Shown in pieces: positions 10,276 to 20,184 of a DNA stretch of 64,000 bases. The position numbers were made by a program, and so were the translations under genes. Every line of letters starts with the position of its first letter. Position 1 is the first letter of the stretch. The notes beneath the pieces were generated by a model. The model was not told the DNA's origin. It saw only the letters and a program-made list of their open reading frames with translations, and searched no databases. This DNA comes from Lysobacter alkalisoli (lineage in GTDB: Bacteria; Pseudomonadota; Gammaproteobacteria; Xanthomonadales; Xanthomonadaceae). The DNA is taken from NCBI RefSeq assembly GCF_006547045.1, contig NZ_CP041242.1:1932001-1996000 (forward strand), read 5' to 3'.

Positions 10276-10656
10276 ATGATGCGACCGCTGACGATCGCCG
10301 CCAGCCTTGCCCTGGCCACCGCCATCGCCTTCGTGCCCAGCCGTGCCGAGGACGATGCCGGGACTTCACCGACCACAGAGGCCACCGCCGCCGCGTCTGC
10401 CCCGATGGGCGATGCCGAGAAGGGTCGCATGCTGACCTACACCTGCCAGGGCTGCCACGGCATCACGGGCTACAAGAACGCCTACCCGAGCTACAAGGTG
10501 CCCAAGATCGGCGGCCAGTCGGAGGAGTACCTGGCCAACGCGCTGCGCGAGTACCAGAAAGGCACCCGCAAGCATCCGACGATGGAGGCTCAGGCGCAGA
10601 GCTTCTCCGACCAGGACATCGCCGACATCGCCACCTTCCTGTCCAGCATCAAGTGA
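10276..10656 (+). CDS. Exported single-haem cytochrome c
   Basis: A 126-residue precursor. A Sec signal peptide (MMRPLTIAASLALATAIA, cleavage near SRA-ED) leads to a class I cytochrome c domain with the haem-binding CQGCH motif and a later Met (TMEAQAQ region) as possible axial ligand. Two adjacent ATGs (10276, 10279) both precede the signal peptide; an upstream extension to 10192 is unlikely because it would bury the signal. It sits 14 bases before a second cytochrome c of similar build, so the pair probably acts together as periplasmic electron carriers. Confidence 0.85.
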   Translation: MMRPLTIAASLALATAIAFVPSRAEDDAGTSPTTEATAAASAPMGDAEKGRMLTYTCQGCHGITGYKNAYPSYKVPKIGGQSEEYLANALREYQKGTRKHPTMEAQAQSFSDQDIADIATFLSSIK

Positions 10657-10670
10657 GTGAGCAGACGCCC

Positions 10671-11117
10671 ATGACGAACAAGACCAACACCGTCAAGATC
10701 AGCGCCGCCGCTCTGCTCGCAGTCATCATCGTCGCCGCCTGTTCCGGTGGCGAAGAAGCCGGCCACACCGCCGGTGGCGCCAATGCCGCTCCGGTCTCGT
10801 CCTCGGCCGGCCTGCCCTCCGGTCGCATCGGGCCCGGCGAGGAACTCGCCGCCGTCAAGGGCGAGGCGACCGGCCAGTCCTGCATCGACTGCCACGGTTC
10901 GGAAGGCAACGCCCCGATCGACGACACCTATCCCAAGCTCGGTGGCCAGTACGCCGACTACCTTGGCCATGCCCTGCAGCAGTACCGCAGCGGCGAACGC
11001 GACCACGCGCTGATGTCGAACCAAGCCAAGGGCTTGACCGACCAGCAGATCGCCGATCTGTCCGCCTACTTCGCGTCCCGCGAAAGCCAGCTGCGCGACC
11101 TGCACAAGGTGCACTGA
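10671..11117 (+). CDS. Cytochrome c lipoprotein
   Basis: A 148-residue precursor with a lipobox (VIIVAAC near residue 24), hence probably membrane-anchored. The mature part has one CIDCH haem motif and the YPKLGGQYADYL and ALMSNQAKGLTDQQIADL segments typical of small cytochrome c subunits related to c4/c553 types; the same motifs occur in the neighbour 14 bases upstream. Both may be halves of a c4-like pair. A strong terminator follows. Confidence 0.85.
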   Translation: MTNKTNTVKISAAALLAVIIVAACSGGEEAGHTAGGANAAPVSSSAGLPSGRIGPGEELAAVKGEATGQSCIDCHGSEGNAPIDDTYPKLGGQYADYLGHALQQYRSGERDHALMSNQAKGLTDQQIADLSAYFASRESQLRDLHKVH

Positions 11118-11156
11118 AGGGCGTAGGGGAAGCCGGCCGCGACCGGCACGAGGACA

Positions 11157-11192
11157 AGGAAAGGCCCGCCGCAAGCGGGCCTTTCCTGTTTT
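11157..11192 (+). terminator. Rho-independent terminator after the cytochrome c genes
   Basis: AGGAAAGGCCCGC pairs with GCGGGCCTTTCCT across a short loop, followed by GTTTT. Confidence 0.85.
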
Positions 11193-11267
11193 CGGGCCCA
11201 TGGCCTCCAGCGATGCCTGCGCGCGTTCCTCCAATGGTGGTGGTTGCCACACGTTCCGGAGAACGAC

Positions 11268-11543
11268 ATGCCCAAGTACGTAATCGAACGCGACATCCCG
11301 GGAGCCGGCCAATTGAGCCCGCAGGAACTACAGGCAATCTCGCAGCGATCCTGCCAGGTGCTGGGTGCGATGGGACCGCAGATCCAATGGCTGCATAGCT
11401 ACGTGACCGGCGACAAGGTCTACTGCGTCTATATCGCTCCCGACGAGGAAAGCATCCGCGAGCACGCCAGGCAGGGCGACTTCCCCGCCAACAGGATTTC
11501 AGCGGTCACGACGACGATCGACCCGACCACGGCGGAAGTCTGA
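11268..11543 (+). CDS. DUF4242-like (SCO4226 nickel-binding-type) small protein
   Basis: A 91-residue protein beginning MPKYVIERDIPGAG. The conserved pattern 'YVIERD-PG', a QWLHSYVTGDKVYCVY core and an EESIREHA segment match the DUF4242/SCO4226 ferredoxin-like fold. Some members bind nickel; a role here is unknown. The ATG at 11268 has GGAG nine bases upstream, better than the in-frame ATG at 11244. It is convergent with the Pro-rich membrane gene, leaving four bases between the stops. Confidence 0.75.
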   Translation: MPKYVIERDIPGAGQLSPQELQAISQRSCQVLGAMGPQIQWLHSYVTGDKVYCVYIAPDEESIREHARQGDFPANRISAVTTTIDPTTAEV

Positions 11544-11547
11544 TCGC

Positions 11548-13323
11548 TCAGGCGCCCGCTTCGGCCTGTTCGTCGGGCCTCACGCTGCCGTTGTCTTCCT
11601 GCAGTTCCGGCTTGAACGGAATATCCGGCGGTGGACGTGCCTCGGCCGGTTGCTCGTTGAGGTTCGGGTCGCTGATGCCGCAGCCGCCACCCAACTGCAA
11701 CAGCGAAACCACACAGCGGATCTTCTTGCTGGTGCCCGGGACGGAAACCTCCATTTCCCGGACGCCGCGGCGCACCCACTCCTCCAGCAGGCTCTCGTTC
11801 GGGCGCCAGTAGCGATCGAACAACGTCGGCTCGTAGCCGATCGGCGGACGCTTGAGCCACGTGCCGCTGCGATCCAGATCGGCGATCTCCTCGGTGTAGG
11901 TGCCCGGTGGCTGCCCGGGCGCCGCCGATCCCGGCGGCTCGCCCAGACGCACGCGCCCCTCGCTGTCATAGATGCCCTGCTCCTCGCCACGCTGCCCGCC
12001 GGGGACGTTGCGTGTCGATGCGCCCCAGTCGTCGCTCCGGGCCGGAGACGGCCATCCACCCGGCGCAGGCTCGAGGCGTGGACCGCTGCCCGGGCGGGTG
12101 GCCGGCCCGGTGGAGGTCGTTGAGGGAGCCCCGGCAGTGCCGGGAGCGGCCTGCGCCGCCGCGGATGCCGCGGGCTCTGCGCGCTCACCGGCAGCAGCGG
12201 TTTCCGCGCCAGCCACGGATTCGGGCGCCGTTCCCGCCTCGGTTGCGCTGGCCGCTGCGCGGGTCGGCGTCGGAACGCTCCTCTCCCGCGCCAACGTCGT
12301 GCGCGCCTGCAACTCCGGGGTCTGGACCGAAGGCGCCGATATCGCCGGCAACTCCGGACGTCGCACCGGCGCGGAAATTTCCCGCGTCGCCACCTCGGGC
12401 ATGCGGGCGCTCACCTCGGGAGCCGCCGGCGTGGCCTGGACCTGGATGTCCAATGCCGGTCGCGACGGCGCCTGCATGGGTGTCGGCACGTCGCGATTCG
12501 GAATCGCGGCTGTCGACGCTTCAAGTTCCGGCGCCGCCAGCACCGGCTCGGCCACGGTCGGGGTGGGCGGCGGCAGGAAGAATTCCCCAGTGGTGTCGGG
12601 CGCCGGTTCACTGACCGTCAGCGGCTGCTCGATCTCGGGTTCGGAGAGTTCAGGCATCGGGATATCCGGCGGCGTGACCGTTGACGCCACCTCGAGCGGC
12701 GCCGCCGCTGCAGGCAGCGGGACTTCGGCACGTTCAATCGCCGGAGGCTGGACCTCATCCGGCTGCGGCTGCGGCGTGTCGACCACGGGGCGTAACGGCT
12801 CGGCCGGCGCCCCGCTATCCATTGGAGAGGCCTCGGGTTCTGCCTCGGGCTCGACCGCAGGGCCGCCGCCGACTTCGTCCGGCGTCCCCTCACCGATATA
12901 TTCGATCTGGACCACCATCTCGCCTTCAGGCGGCGCATACCCGTAGCGAGGCGGTGCGAACAGCAGCCACAGCAACAACACCCCGAGCAGGATGTGGATG
13001 ACCGCCGACAGGCTGCCGGCGAGCCAGCGCAGCCCACGCTGGTCTGGTGAGGGTGGATGCCATTGCTGGCGCCAGATGGACGTGAACGCCTGCCAGCGCG
13101 TCAGTTCTGCCATCGGCTGCGATGGCAACCGGACCGCCGGGCGGGCCAGCAGCACGGCCAGCATGGCCTCTGCCGTGGCTCCGGTGACTGCGCCGGGCAA
13201 CTCGCGCATCCGCGCCAGCCACTCGTCCCATCCGGGCGGAAACTGGCCTGGTGGATTCAGACGCCATTGTGTCAGGCGCAGCCTGCGCTGCACGGCCTGG
13301 ATCAGATCGGCGGCAGAGAACAT
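11548..13323 (-). CDS. Pro/Ala/Glu-rich single-pass membrane protein
   Basis: A 591-residue protein. Residues 1-100 form a predicted cytoplasmic part, one hydrophobic helix follows (about 107-126, SAVIHILLGVLLLWLLFAP), and residues 130-440 are low-complexity Pro/Ala/Glu/Thr sequence. The C-terminal 120 residues are more ordered and have two Cys (IRCVVSLLQLGGGCG). The shape is TonB-like, but no TonB C-domain is recognisable. Similar proteins in Xanthomonadaceae are annotated only as transmembrane repetitive proteins. nfuA ends 16 bases upstream, so the two may be co-transcribed. Confidence 0.7.
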   Translation of the reverse strand: MFSAADLIQAVQRRLRLTQWRLNPPGQFPPGWDEWLARMRELPGAVTGATAEAMLAVLLARPAVRLPSQPMAELTRWQAFTSIWRQQWHPPSPDQRGLRWLAGSLSAVIHILLGVLLLWLLFAPPRYGYAPPEGEMVVQIEYIGEGTPDEVGGGPAVEPEAEPEASPMDSGAPAEPLRPVVDTPQPQPDEVQPPAIERAEVPLPAAAAPLEVASTVTPPDIPMPELSEPEIEQPLTVSEPAPDTTGEFFLPPPTPTVAEPVLAAPELEASTAAIPNRDVPTPMQAPSRPALDIQVQATPAAPEVSARMPEVATREISAPVRRPELPAISAPSVQTPELQARTTLARERSVPTPTRAAASATEAGTAPESVAGAETAAAGERAEPAASAAAQAAPGTAGAPSTTSTGPATRPGSGPRLEPAPGGWPSPARSDDWGASTRNVPGGQRGEEQGIYDSEGRVRLGEPPGSAAPGQPPGTYTEEIADLDRSGTWLKRPPIGYEPTLFDRYWRPNESLLEEWVRRGVREMEVSVPGTSKKIRCVVSLLQLGGGCGISDPNLNEQPAEARPPPDIPFKPELQEDNGSVRPDEQAEAGA

Positions 13324-13339
13324 CCCGGCCGCGCCGTGC

Positions 13340-13924
13340 TCAGCGGGAAATGTAGGGTGCGGTGCCGGTTTCGTGATCGGTCGCGTCGCGCACCACCGTC
13401 ACTCCATGCACCTTGGACATCAACGTCTTTTCGATGCCCTGCTTGAGGGTGACATCGACCATGCCGCAACCATGGCAGCCGCCGCCGAAACGCAGATACA
13501 CCTCGCCTTCGGCAGTCACCTCCTCGACTGCAACGTGACCGCGATGCTGGGCGAGCTGCGGATTGACCTCCTGCTCGACCACCCAGCGCACCCGTTCGAC
13601 CAGTGAGGCCGATCCGTCTGGCGCCTCGCCCTTGATCTTCGGTGCCCGGATCTGCAACTGGCCGCCAGTGTTGCTGATCTCGTAATCGATCTGCGCGCCA
13701 TCGAGATAGCGCGTGCTGGAGCCGTCCAGCCACAAGGTGAAGCCCTCGCAGTCCACCGCCCACTCGTCGCCGTGCAGGTCGCCCGGCTCGGCGAACTCGA
13801 GGCGGACGTCAGCCTGCGGCGTGCCCGGACGAACCGCCGACAGCCGCACGCCCAGGCCCGGCAGGGCCTCGCGTTCGATCAGCTTGCGGAAATGCGACTG
13901 CGCGGATTCGGAAATCTGGATCAT
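13340..13924 (-). CDS. nfuA: Fe/S biogenesis protein NfuA
   Basis: A 194-residue scaffold/carrier that delivers 4Fe-4S clusters to apoproteins. The N-terminal half is a degenerate A-type (IscA/HesB-like) domain without the cysteine triad. The C-terminal half is the NifU-like domain with the cluster-binding C-x-x-C as CHGCG (Cys150 and Cys153), preceded by YLRFGGG. Length and domain order match NfuA of gammaproteobacteria. It is divergent from phhB. Confidence 0.95.
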   Translation of the reverse strand: MIQISESAQSHFRKLIEREALPGLGVRLSAVRPGTPQADVRLEFAEPGDLHGDEWAVDCEGFTLWLDGSSTRYLDGAQIDYEISNTGGQLQIRAPKIKGEAPDGSASLVERVRWVVEQEVNPQLAQHRGHVAVEEVTAEGEVYLRFGGGCHGCGMVDVTLKQGIEKTLMSKVHGVTVVRDATDHETGTAPYISR

Positions 13925-14052
13925 GGGGCTATTCTAGCGGGGTAAACCCCGTATGGCGCCGCGCATGCCGCACGGCCGTCATCCGCACATACTCCGTTCA
14001 TCCGGGCATCGCCCGCCCGGACACGAGAACCGCCCGACAGGATCCGCCCGCC

Positions 14053-14394
14053 ATGAACGACCTCATCCCCCTCGCCCAGGCCCACTGCATCCCACGCCGC
14101 GGCAAGGAGCACCGGCTCAACGAAGCGAGCATCCGCGAACTGATGCCGCAACTGCCCGGCTGGGAACTGGTCGAAAACAGCCATGCGCTGACCAAGACCT
14201 TCAACTTCGACAATTATTACGAGACGATGGCATTCGTGAACGCGTTGGCCTTCGTCGCCCATCGCGAGGACCACCACCCCGATCTGGGCGTGCACTACAA
14301 CCGCTGCGTGGTCCGTTTCTCCACCCACGATGTCGGCGGCCTGAGCGAGAACGACTTCATCTGCGCGGCCAAGGCCGACAATCTGGCCGACTGA
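14053..14394 (+). CDS. phhB: Pterin-4a-carbinolamine dehydratase (PCD/DCoH)
   Basis: A 113-residue enzyme that dehydrates 4a-hydroxytetrahydrobiopterin, recycling the cofactor of phenylalanine hydroxylase. The family signature is visible: [12 protein letters not shown] (active-site histidines near residues 75-76), preceded by [17 protein letters not shown]. No phenylalanine hydroxylase gene lies in the window. The TonB-C lipoprotein gene follows 41 bases downstream in the same direction. Confidence 0.93.
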   Translation: MNDLIPLAQAHCIPRRGKEHRLNEASIRELMPQLPGWELVENSHALTKTFNFDNYYETMAFVNALAFVAHREDHHPDLGVHYNRCVVRFSTHDVGGLSENDFICAAKADNLAD

Positions 14395-14435
14395 CAGCGC
14401 ACTTTCCCCGAACCCCCGACGATCGGGAGGTCATC

Positions 14436-14855
14436 ATGAAACAGCAAGTCACGCTTGTCCTGATATCCATCGCCGCAGTTGCGGTGACCGGCTGCCGGGC
14501 GCCGCCGCCACCGGCGGATCCGGATCAGCCCACGACCGAGGTAGCCGCCGTCCGCACCCCGCCGCCGGACTATCCGCTGGAACAGGCCTGCGACGACATC
14601 GGCGGCCAGGTGGTGATGCAGGTGGTCATCGGCCCGGAGGGCCGGGCCACTGAAATCCTCGTCGCCAATAGCAGCGGCGTCCCGGCGCTGGACGAGGCGG
14701 CCCAGGCCGCAGTGCGCGAGTGGGAGTTCAAGCCGGCCACGCATCGCGGCAAGCCGGTATCGCAGACGATCCAGGTGCCGATGAGTTTCACTCCGCCCGA
14801 AGAGCCGTCCGAGCTGTGCCTGGAACGCGAAACGCGCGCGCCTGACCAGCTCTGA
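14436..14855 (+). CDS. TonB C-terminal-domain lipoprotein
   Basis: A 139-residue precursor with a lipobox (AVTGC near residue 20), a short Pro-rich linker, then a TonB C-terminal fold (GGQVVMQVVIGPEGRATEI, then AAVREWEFKPATHRGKPV). It lacks a transmembrane anchor and an N-terminal energy-coupling helix, so it is unlikely to be a working TonB energy transducer; such short lipoproteins have no settled role. A GGGAGG ribosome-binding sequence precedes the ATG. The C-domain resembles that of the split gene at 35358-36028. Confidence 0.75.
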   Translation: MKQQVTLVLISIAAVAVTGCRAPPPPADPDQPTTEVAAVRTPPPDYPLEQACDDIGGQVVMQVVIGPEGRATEILVANSSGVPALDEAAQAAVREWEFKPATHRGKPVSQTIQVPMSFTPPEEPSELCLERETRAPDQL

Positions 14856-14919
14856 CAGGCACGCCTCGGCCACCGCGCGTTCGGGGTGTTTGCGAGCCAA
14901 CGGCCCGCAAGCACTTTTT

Positions 14920-15918
14920 TCAGCCGAGTCGATCCAGGACTTCCGTCAGTTCCGATGGCAACGGGGCGTTGAGCAGGTACGGCGTGCTGCCATCGTCCAG
15001 TGCGAACTCAAGCGTCGAGGCGTGCAGGAACATCCGCTTCAACCCGGCCTGTTCGCGCAGGCGCCGATTGATGTCGGCATTGCCGTATTTCGGGTCGCCC
15101 GCGACCGGGTGGCCGATGTGCTGGGCGTGCACGCGGATCTGGTGGGTGCGGCCGGTCTCGATCCTCACCTCGCAGTAGGACTGCCCGCCGCGGCGCTCGA
15201 TCACGCTGAAATGGCTCAGTGACGGCTTGCCGCCGGGATTCACCTGCACGTGCCGCTCGCCACCTTGCCGCAGGCCGACGTGCAATGGCGCGTCCACGCT
15301 CATCACACCATCCGGCATCCGCCCGGCAAGCAGGGTCAGATAACGCTTGGCGATCCGCTGCCCCTTGACGGCAGGGTCTTCCCGCAACAACGCCTGCAGT
15401 TCGATCAGGGCCGAGCGCTTCTTGGCCACAACCAGCAGGCCGGAGGTATCGCGATCGAGCCGGTGCACCAACTCCAGCGTCTGCCCGGGGCGGAGCGCGC
15501 GCAGGGTTTCGATCGCGCCGTGGCTGATTCCGCTGCCGCCATGACTGGCGACGCCGGCCGGCTTGCTGATCGCCAGCAGACGGGAATCCTCGAACACGAT
15601 CGCCGCCTCCATGGCCGCCAGGAACCCCTTCGGCGGCGGCGCCGTCTCACCGGTTTCAGCGACACGGACCGGCGGGATCCGCACCTCTTCGCCGCCGGCG
15701 AGCTTGCGCTCGGCTTTGGCCCGGCCGCCGTTGACCCGCACCTGTCCGGAGCGAACCAGCTTGTAGATCAACGACTTCGGCACGCCTTTCAGGTGGCCGG
15801 CAAGGAAATTGTCGAGTCGCTGGCCATCGCGATCATCAGGAACCCGGACGATGCGGGCGCCGCTTGAGGATGGGCTGGGTGAACCGCTTGCTGGACTTGG
15901 GGCGTCTGAACGAGGCAT
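14920..15918 (-). CDS. rluC: 23S rRNA pseudouridine synthase RluC
   Basis: A 332-residue enzyme of the RluA family that makes pseudouridine in 23S rRNA (positions 955, 2504 and 2580 in E. coli). An N-terminal S4 RNA-binding domain (RLDNFLAGHLKGVPKSLIY) is followed by the catalytic domain with HRLDRDTSGLLVVAK, whose Asp is the catalytic residue, and GRTHQIRVH. The ATG at 15918 gives the usual RluC length; the longer frame to 16098 runs into the rne leader and lacks a ribosome-binding sequence. Divergence from rne is the arrangement also seen in E. coli. Confidence 0.93.
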   Translation of the reverse strand: MPRSDAPSPASGSPSPSSSGARIVRVPDDRDGQRLDNFLAGHLKGVPKSLIYKLVRSGQVRVNGGRAKAERKLAGGEEVRIPPVRVAETGETAPPPKGFLAAMEAAIVFEDSRLLAISKPAGVASHGGSGISHGAIETLRALRPGQTLELVHRLDRDTSGLLVVAKKRSALIELQALLREDPAVKGQRIAKRYLTLLAGRMPDGVMSVDAPLHVGLRQGGERHVQVNPGGKPSLSHFSVIERRGGQSYCEVRIETGRTHQIRVHAQHIGHPVAGDPKYGNADINRRLREQAGLKRMFLHASTLEFALDDGSTPYLLNAPLPSELTEVLDRLG

Positions 15919-16525
15919 TTGACAGGGCTTATCTGATACACTCGCGACGCGAGCTAAGGTTTTGATTTCGCAGGAAGTCGCTGCCCGGGCATGCCCGGAC
16001 CGCCCCCAACCGACCTGCCCCGCAAGGGCAGGTTCTGGCGCCGGGGTTCGATCCATGGCAGCGACCCTTCTGCGAATCCGCTCCGCGTGCGATGGCAAGC
16101 CACGAACCGATCACTACCGGTTCGAGGCCGCCATGTTAGCAAGGGCGGACGGCGGAACCCGCACTCGCCGGGCGGGTCAAACCGCCAGTTCCACCCGGAT
16201 TGACCACCCAGATAGACCATTCTGACTAGAACACACCCGCGTGGCGCGACGGCCTGTCCGGAAGCGCCGCCGGATCCCCGTCCCGGGGGCACAGGCACTA
16301 CCCGTACCTGCACCACCGGGACTCCAACCGGAAGCAATAACAAGCGCTCCCGCGGCGTGCCGTGGTGTCGTAGCGCTGGAAATTGAAACCTTGCCGGCGC
16401 CCGCCCCGTGCGTGGCGACGGCATGGACGCAGTGTCCAGAGGCGAAACGCCATGGCGTTCCGCGGTTGCAGAATGCATATGCATTCCGCACCGACCACGC
16501 GCAGGAGCGCGCGAGGAACGCAACA
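15919..16525. other. rluC-rne intergenic region and presumed rne leader
   Basis: About 600 bases without a supported gene. TTGACC at 16200-16205 is a possible -35 box, but no good -10 follows at 17 bases. Close to the rne start there are two palindromes, AACGCCATGGCGTT (about 16447-16460) and AATGCATATGCATT (about 16472-16485), which could form hairpins in the transcript. In E. coli the long rne 5' leader mediates autoregulation by RNase E; a similar role here is inference. Confidence 0.45.
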
Positions 16526-19500
16526 ATGAAGCGAATGCTGATCAACGCAACGCAGGCCGAAGAACTGCGCGTTGCAATCGTGGACGGCCAGACCCTGTAC
16601 GACATCGACATCGAACAGCCGTCACGCGAACAGAAGAAGTCGAACATCTACAAGGGCAAGATCACCCGCCTCGAGCCCTCCCTGGAAGCCGCCTTCGTCG
16701 AGTACGGCGCCGAGCGCCACGGCTTCCTGCCGCTGAAGGAAATCTCCCGCGACTACTTCCAGTCCGGCGTCGACCACAACAAGGCGACGATCCGCGAACT
16801 GCTGCGCGAAGGCCAGGAAGTGGTCGTGCAGGTCGACAAGGAGGAGCGTGGCAACAAGGGCGCCGCCCTGACCACGTTCATCTCGTTGGCGGGCCGCTAC
16901 ATGGTGCTGATGCCGAACTCGCCCACCGCCGGCGGCGTCTCGCGCCGGATCGAGGGCAGCGACCGCACCGAGCTGAAGAAGGCGATGGACTCGCTGGCGA
17001 TTCCCGACGACATGGGGGTGATCATCCGCACCGCCGGCGTCGGCCGCGACGCCGAAGACCTGCAGTGGGATCTGGATTACCTGCTGGGCATCTGGAAGGC
17101 GATCACCGACGCTGCGCTGAGCAAGCCCTCGCCGTTCCTGATCTACCAGGAATCGCGGCTGATCGTCCGCGCCCTGCGCGACTACATGCGCCCGGACATC
17201 GGCGAGATCCTGGTCGACACCGACGAGATGTACGCCGAGGCGCGCGAGTTCGTCGAATTGGTGATGCCGCACAACCTGCGCAAGCTGAAGCACTACACCG
17301 ACGACACCCCGCTGTTCAACCGTTTCCAGATCGAATCGCAGATCGAGAGCGCCTATGAGCGCGAGGTCCGCCTGCCCTCCGGCGGCGCGCTGGTGATCGA
17401 CCAGACCGAAGCGCTGACCGCGATCGACGTCAACTCCGCCCGCGCCACCAAGGGCGGCGACATCGAAGAGACCGCGTTCAATACCAACCTGGAGGCGGCC
17501 GAGGAAGTCGCCCGCCAGATGCGCCTGCGCGACCTCGGCGGCCTGGTGGTGATCGACTTCATCGACATGTCGTCCAACCGCCATCAGCGCGATGTCGAGA
17601 ACCGCCTGGCCCAGGCACTCAGGCAGGACCGTGCGCGGGTCCAGGTCGGCCGCATCTCGCGCTTCGGCCTGCTCGAACTGAGCCGTCAGCGCCTGCGCCC
17701 GTCGCTGGGCGAATCCAGCCAGATCGTCTGCCCACGCTGCGATGGCCATGGCCGCATGCGCAGTGTCGAATCGCTGTCGTTGTCGATCCTGCGCCTGGCC
17801 GAAGAGCATGCGATGAAGGACAACACCGGCCAGGTGCTGGTGCAGGCACCGACCGAGATCGCGACCTTCCTGCTCAACGAAAAGCGCCGCGCACTGATCG
17901 AGATCGAGCAGCGCCACGGTGCGCCGGTGTTGATCGTGGCCGATGAGCAGCTGCACACTCCGCACTTCGAGGTCACCCGCATCCGCGAGAACGAGCTCGA
18001 AGAAGAAACCAGCAAGCCCAGCTACCGCCGCGGCACTCCGCGCAAGCTGCCGACCCACGCGCTGACCAAGGCGCATCTGAATATTCCTGCCGCACCGGCG
18101 GTGACCGGGGTCAAACCGACCCGCCCGGCCCCGGTGCGTGAGCCACGCGAAGCCGAGGTGCCGGCAACGCCTCCCGCCCCAGTCGTGCAGGCGCCGACCC
18201 ATTCGATCGGCATGGTCGAGCGCATCCTGCGTTTCTTCCGTGGCAGCAAAGCGGTCGAGACTGCCAGGCCGGAGACCAGGCCCGTTGAAAAGCGCAGCCG
18301 CGATGATGGCCGTGGCGAGCAGCGGGCCGACGCTCGCAATGGAAGCGGTCGCCGTGGTGGCAAGAGCCATCGGGGCGAGCAGCGTCGCGAAGACCAGCGC
18401 CGCGGCCAGGGTCGCGGTAGCGAGCGCAAGCCCGAGCGTACGGCCGACCAACAGGCCGCCTGGGACGAGGCCCAGAAGGAAGCCGCCCAGACGCGTGCCG
18501 GCAAGAGTCAGAAACCGAAGCAGGACGACAAGGAGCAAGCTGCAGGCAGCAACCGTGGTGGACGCAAGTCGCGCACCCGGGACAGGGACAAGCAGGACGA
18601 CGCCCGGACCAAGGCGGATACGCCAGCAACGCCATCGTCAGCGACCGGGGCCGACAAGGGCTCCGCCGCCGTCGCCGCACCGGTTGCTGCGGAAGCAGTA
18701 GTTGCTTCCGTTGCCCCGGCCTCCGTTGATGCCAGCAACGTCAAGGACACACAGAACGTCAAGGACACGCAGCTCGCGGCCCCCGATGCGGCAACCGACG
18801 GTGACGATACCGGCGAAGGCACGGGCAGGCGCCGCCGTGGGCGTCGCGGTGGCCGTCGCCGTCGCCGCGGCAGCACCGCCACTGGCGGCGCTATCGCCGC
18901 CGACAGCGGCAACGAAAGTTCGGGCGATGATTCACAGGGGGGCTCCGACGGCGTTGCCGATGCCGATGCCGGCGACAACAAAACCCACGACGACAACAGC
19001 GACAAACAGACCGCTGAAAGCGCTGCCGTTGTGACCACGGCCGTCAAGGCTGCTCCAGCACGCATGCAGCCGGAGCAAATCGAAGACACCCCGATCGCTG
19101 CGGTCAATCGCGACCAGCCGGAGTTCGACTTCGACGATATCGAGCTGCCCGCCGCCAAAACCGGCACCGAGCCGACATCGTTCGCCAGCGACAAGGTCGT
19201 TGAAACCACGCCGACCGCGGCCATTGCCGAGCTGGCAGCGGATGACGACAAGGCGCCCGCACCGCCGGCAGTCAAAGCCGAAGCCGAAGCCGATTCTCCG
19301 GCACCTGCCACAGTTTCGGATGTTGCATCTGCCACCAGCGAACAGACGGCGACGCAAGCGGCTGAAGAGCCGTCTGCTACCGGCGGTCCGCTCGTCGAGG
19401 AAGCGACCGCAGAAGAAGCGTCCGTTGAAGAAGTGTCCGTCCACGAGCAGCGTGTCGACGAACAGCTTGTCGACGAGCAGCCGGCCCCGGTGCAGCCCGT

Positions 19501-19723
19501 GCAGCCGCTGGCGCCTCCGGCAAGCCTTGCGGTCGTCGGCAACACCGACGTCAGTGAGGAATCGGTTGCCAGGATCCAGGCCCCCGTGCAGTCACCGGCC
19601 GAAGCGGATACCCGCCAGGTCGGCCTGTTCGAGGCGGAACCGACGGCAGAGGACGAAGCCGCGGCCGAACCGGAAACCGGATCGGCCGAGGACACGCAGG
19701 ACGCCGACAAGCGTCACGCCTGA
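16526..19723 (+). CDS. rne: Ribonuclease E
   Basis: A 1065-residue essential endoribonuclease of RNA decay and rRNA/tRNA processing. It begins [18 protein letters not shown], followed by the S1 domain (about residues 37-120, [20 protein letters not shown]), the 5'-sensor and the DNase-I-like catalytic domain ([16 protein letters not shown] and LVVIDFIDM). The zinc-link cysteines appear as CPRCDGHGR near residue 402. From about residue 520 onward the protein is disordered, with Arg-rich tracts ([14 protein letters not shown]), as expected of the degradosome scaffold. GAGGAA lies nine bases before the chosen ATG. Confidence 0.97.
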   Translation: MKRMLINATQAEELRVAIVDGQTLYDIDIEQPSREQKKSNIYKGKITRLEPSLEAAFVEYGAERHGFLPLKEISRDYFQSGVDHNKATIRELLREGQEVVVQVDKEERGNKGAALTTFISLAGRYMVLMPNSPTAGGVSRRIEGSDRTELKKAMDSLAIPDDMGVIIRTAGVGRDAEDLQWDLDYLLGIWKAITDAALSKPSPFLIYQESRLIVRALRDYMRPDIGEILVDTDEMYAEAREFVELVMPHNLRKLKHYTDDTPLFNRFQIESQIESAYEREVRLPSGGALVIDQTEALTAIDVNSARATKGGDIEETAFNTNLEAAEEVARQMRLRDLGGLVVIDFIDMSSNRHQRDVENRLAQALRQDRARVQVGRISRFGLLELSRQRLRPSLGESSQIVCPRCDGHGRMRSVESLSLSILRLAEEHAMKDNTGQVLVQAPTEIATFLLNEKRRALIEIEQRHGAPVLIVADEQLHTPHFEVTRIRENELEEETSKPSYRRGTPRKLPTHALTKAHLNIPAAPAVTGVKPTRPAPVREPREAEVPATPPAPVVQAPTHSIGMVERILRFFRGSKAVETARPETRPVEKRSRDDGRGEQRADARNGSGRRGGKSHRGEQRREDQRRGQGRGSERKPERTADQQAAWDEAQKEAAQTRAGKSQKPKQDDKEQAAGSNRGGRKSRTRDRDKQDDARTKADTPATPSSATGADKGSAAVAAPVAAEAVVASVAPASVDASNVKDTQNVKDTQLAAPDAATDGDDTGEGTGRRRRGRRGGRRRRRGSTATGGAIAADSGNESSGDDSQGGSDGVADADAGDNKTHDDNSDKQTAESAAVVTTAVKAAPARMQPEQIEDTPIAAVNRDQPEFDFDDIELPAAKTGTEPTSFASDKVVETTPTAAIAELAADDDKAPAPPAVKAEAEADSPAPATVSDVASATSEQTATQAAEEPSATGGPLVEEATAEEASVEEVSVHEQRVDEQLVDEQPAPVQPVQPLAPPASLAVVGNTDVSEESVARIQAPVQSPAEADTRQVGLFEAEPTAEDEAAAEPETGSAEDTQDADKRHA

Positions 19724-19748
19724 CCGGCGCGGCTACCACGCAGACAGA

Positions 19749-19779
19749 ACGGGCCGCCTTCGGGCGGCCTGTTTTTTTT
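19749..19779 (+). terminator. Rho-independent terminator of rne
   Basis: The stem AGGCCGCCCGAAGGCGGCC-type hairpin (GGGCCGCC-TTC-GGGCGGCC region) is followed by eight T residues. Confidence 0.9.
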
Positions 19780-19872
19780 GGGGGTTCTTCTCCCAAGGGA
19801 GGAGGAGCTCGCCTACAGCGAAGGCGTAAGCGCTATCGCTTGCGTTCGATTACCGGTTCTCGCCGCCCCGAC

Positions 19873-20027
19873 GCGAGCTGCCGGCCTTGACGGCGAATGT
19901 CCCCCGGCCGCCGCCCGTGGCGGCGGCCTCCTCCTTGATATCGCCGTCAAGGCTGACAGCTCGCATCGGATCGCGCGGCCACGCTGAAACGCAAAGCCGG
20001 CCCTGGCCGGTGCCGGGGGACATTCGC
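19873..20027. repeat. Crossing inverted repeats between rne and the response regulator
   Basis: Three complementary arm pairs are visible. Arms 19873-19896 and 19941-19964 match at 22 of 24 positions. Arms 19893-19908 and 20012-20027 match perfectly over 16 bases. GGCCGCCGCC-CGT-GGCGGCGGCC at 19906-19928 makes a compact hairpin. The first two pairs cross (order A1, B1, A2, B2) and overlap by four bases, so an RNA could switch between them or form a pseudoknot-like fold. There is no gene here. Confidence 0.6.
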
Positions 20028-20184
20028 ATCCAAGGGCCTGCGCCCCCGGCGCCCCAACCATCCGACAGACCTGGTGCTTTCCCCTCGACTGGACGAAGAA
20101 CCTTTTTTGCTGGGGGGACGCCTCCGCTGGGCGTATTTCCCGCTCTAAGCGCGCGGCGCGGATCGCTTTTGCGCGAAGCGCCGC

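Noticed and set aside
11548-13323. Calling the Pro-rich membrane protein a TonB
   Set aside because: It has the anchor and Pro-rich linker, but the C-terminal region does not show the TonB C-domain pattern seen at 14436-14855 and 35753-36028.
16622-18538. Long open frame (638 codons) on the minus strand inside rne, and many similar antisense frames inside efflux, phoX, subtilase and kinase genes
   Set aside because: In high-GC genes the antisense and +1 frames are often open. These lack ribosome-binding sequences and recognisable domains, and they lie wholly within well-supported genes.
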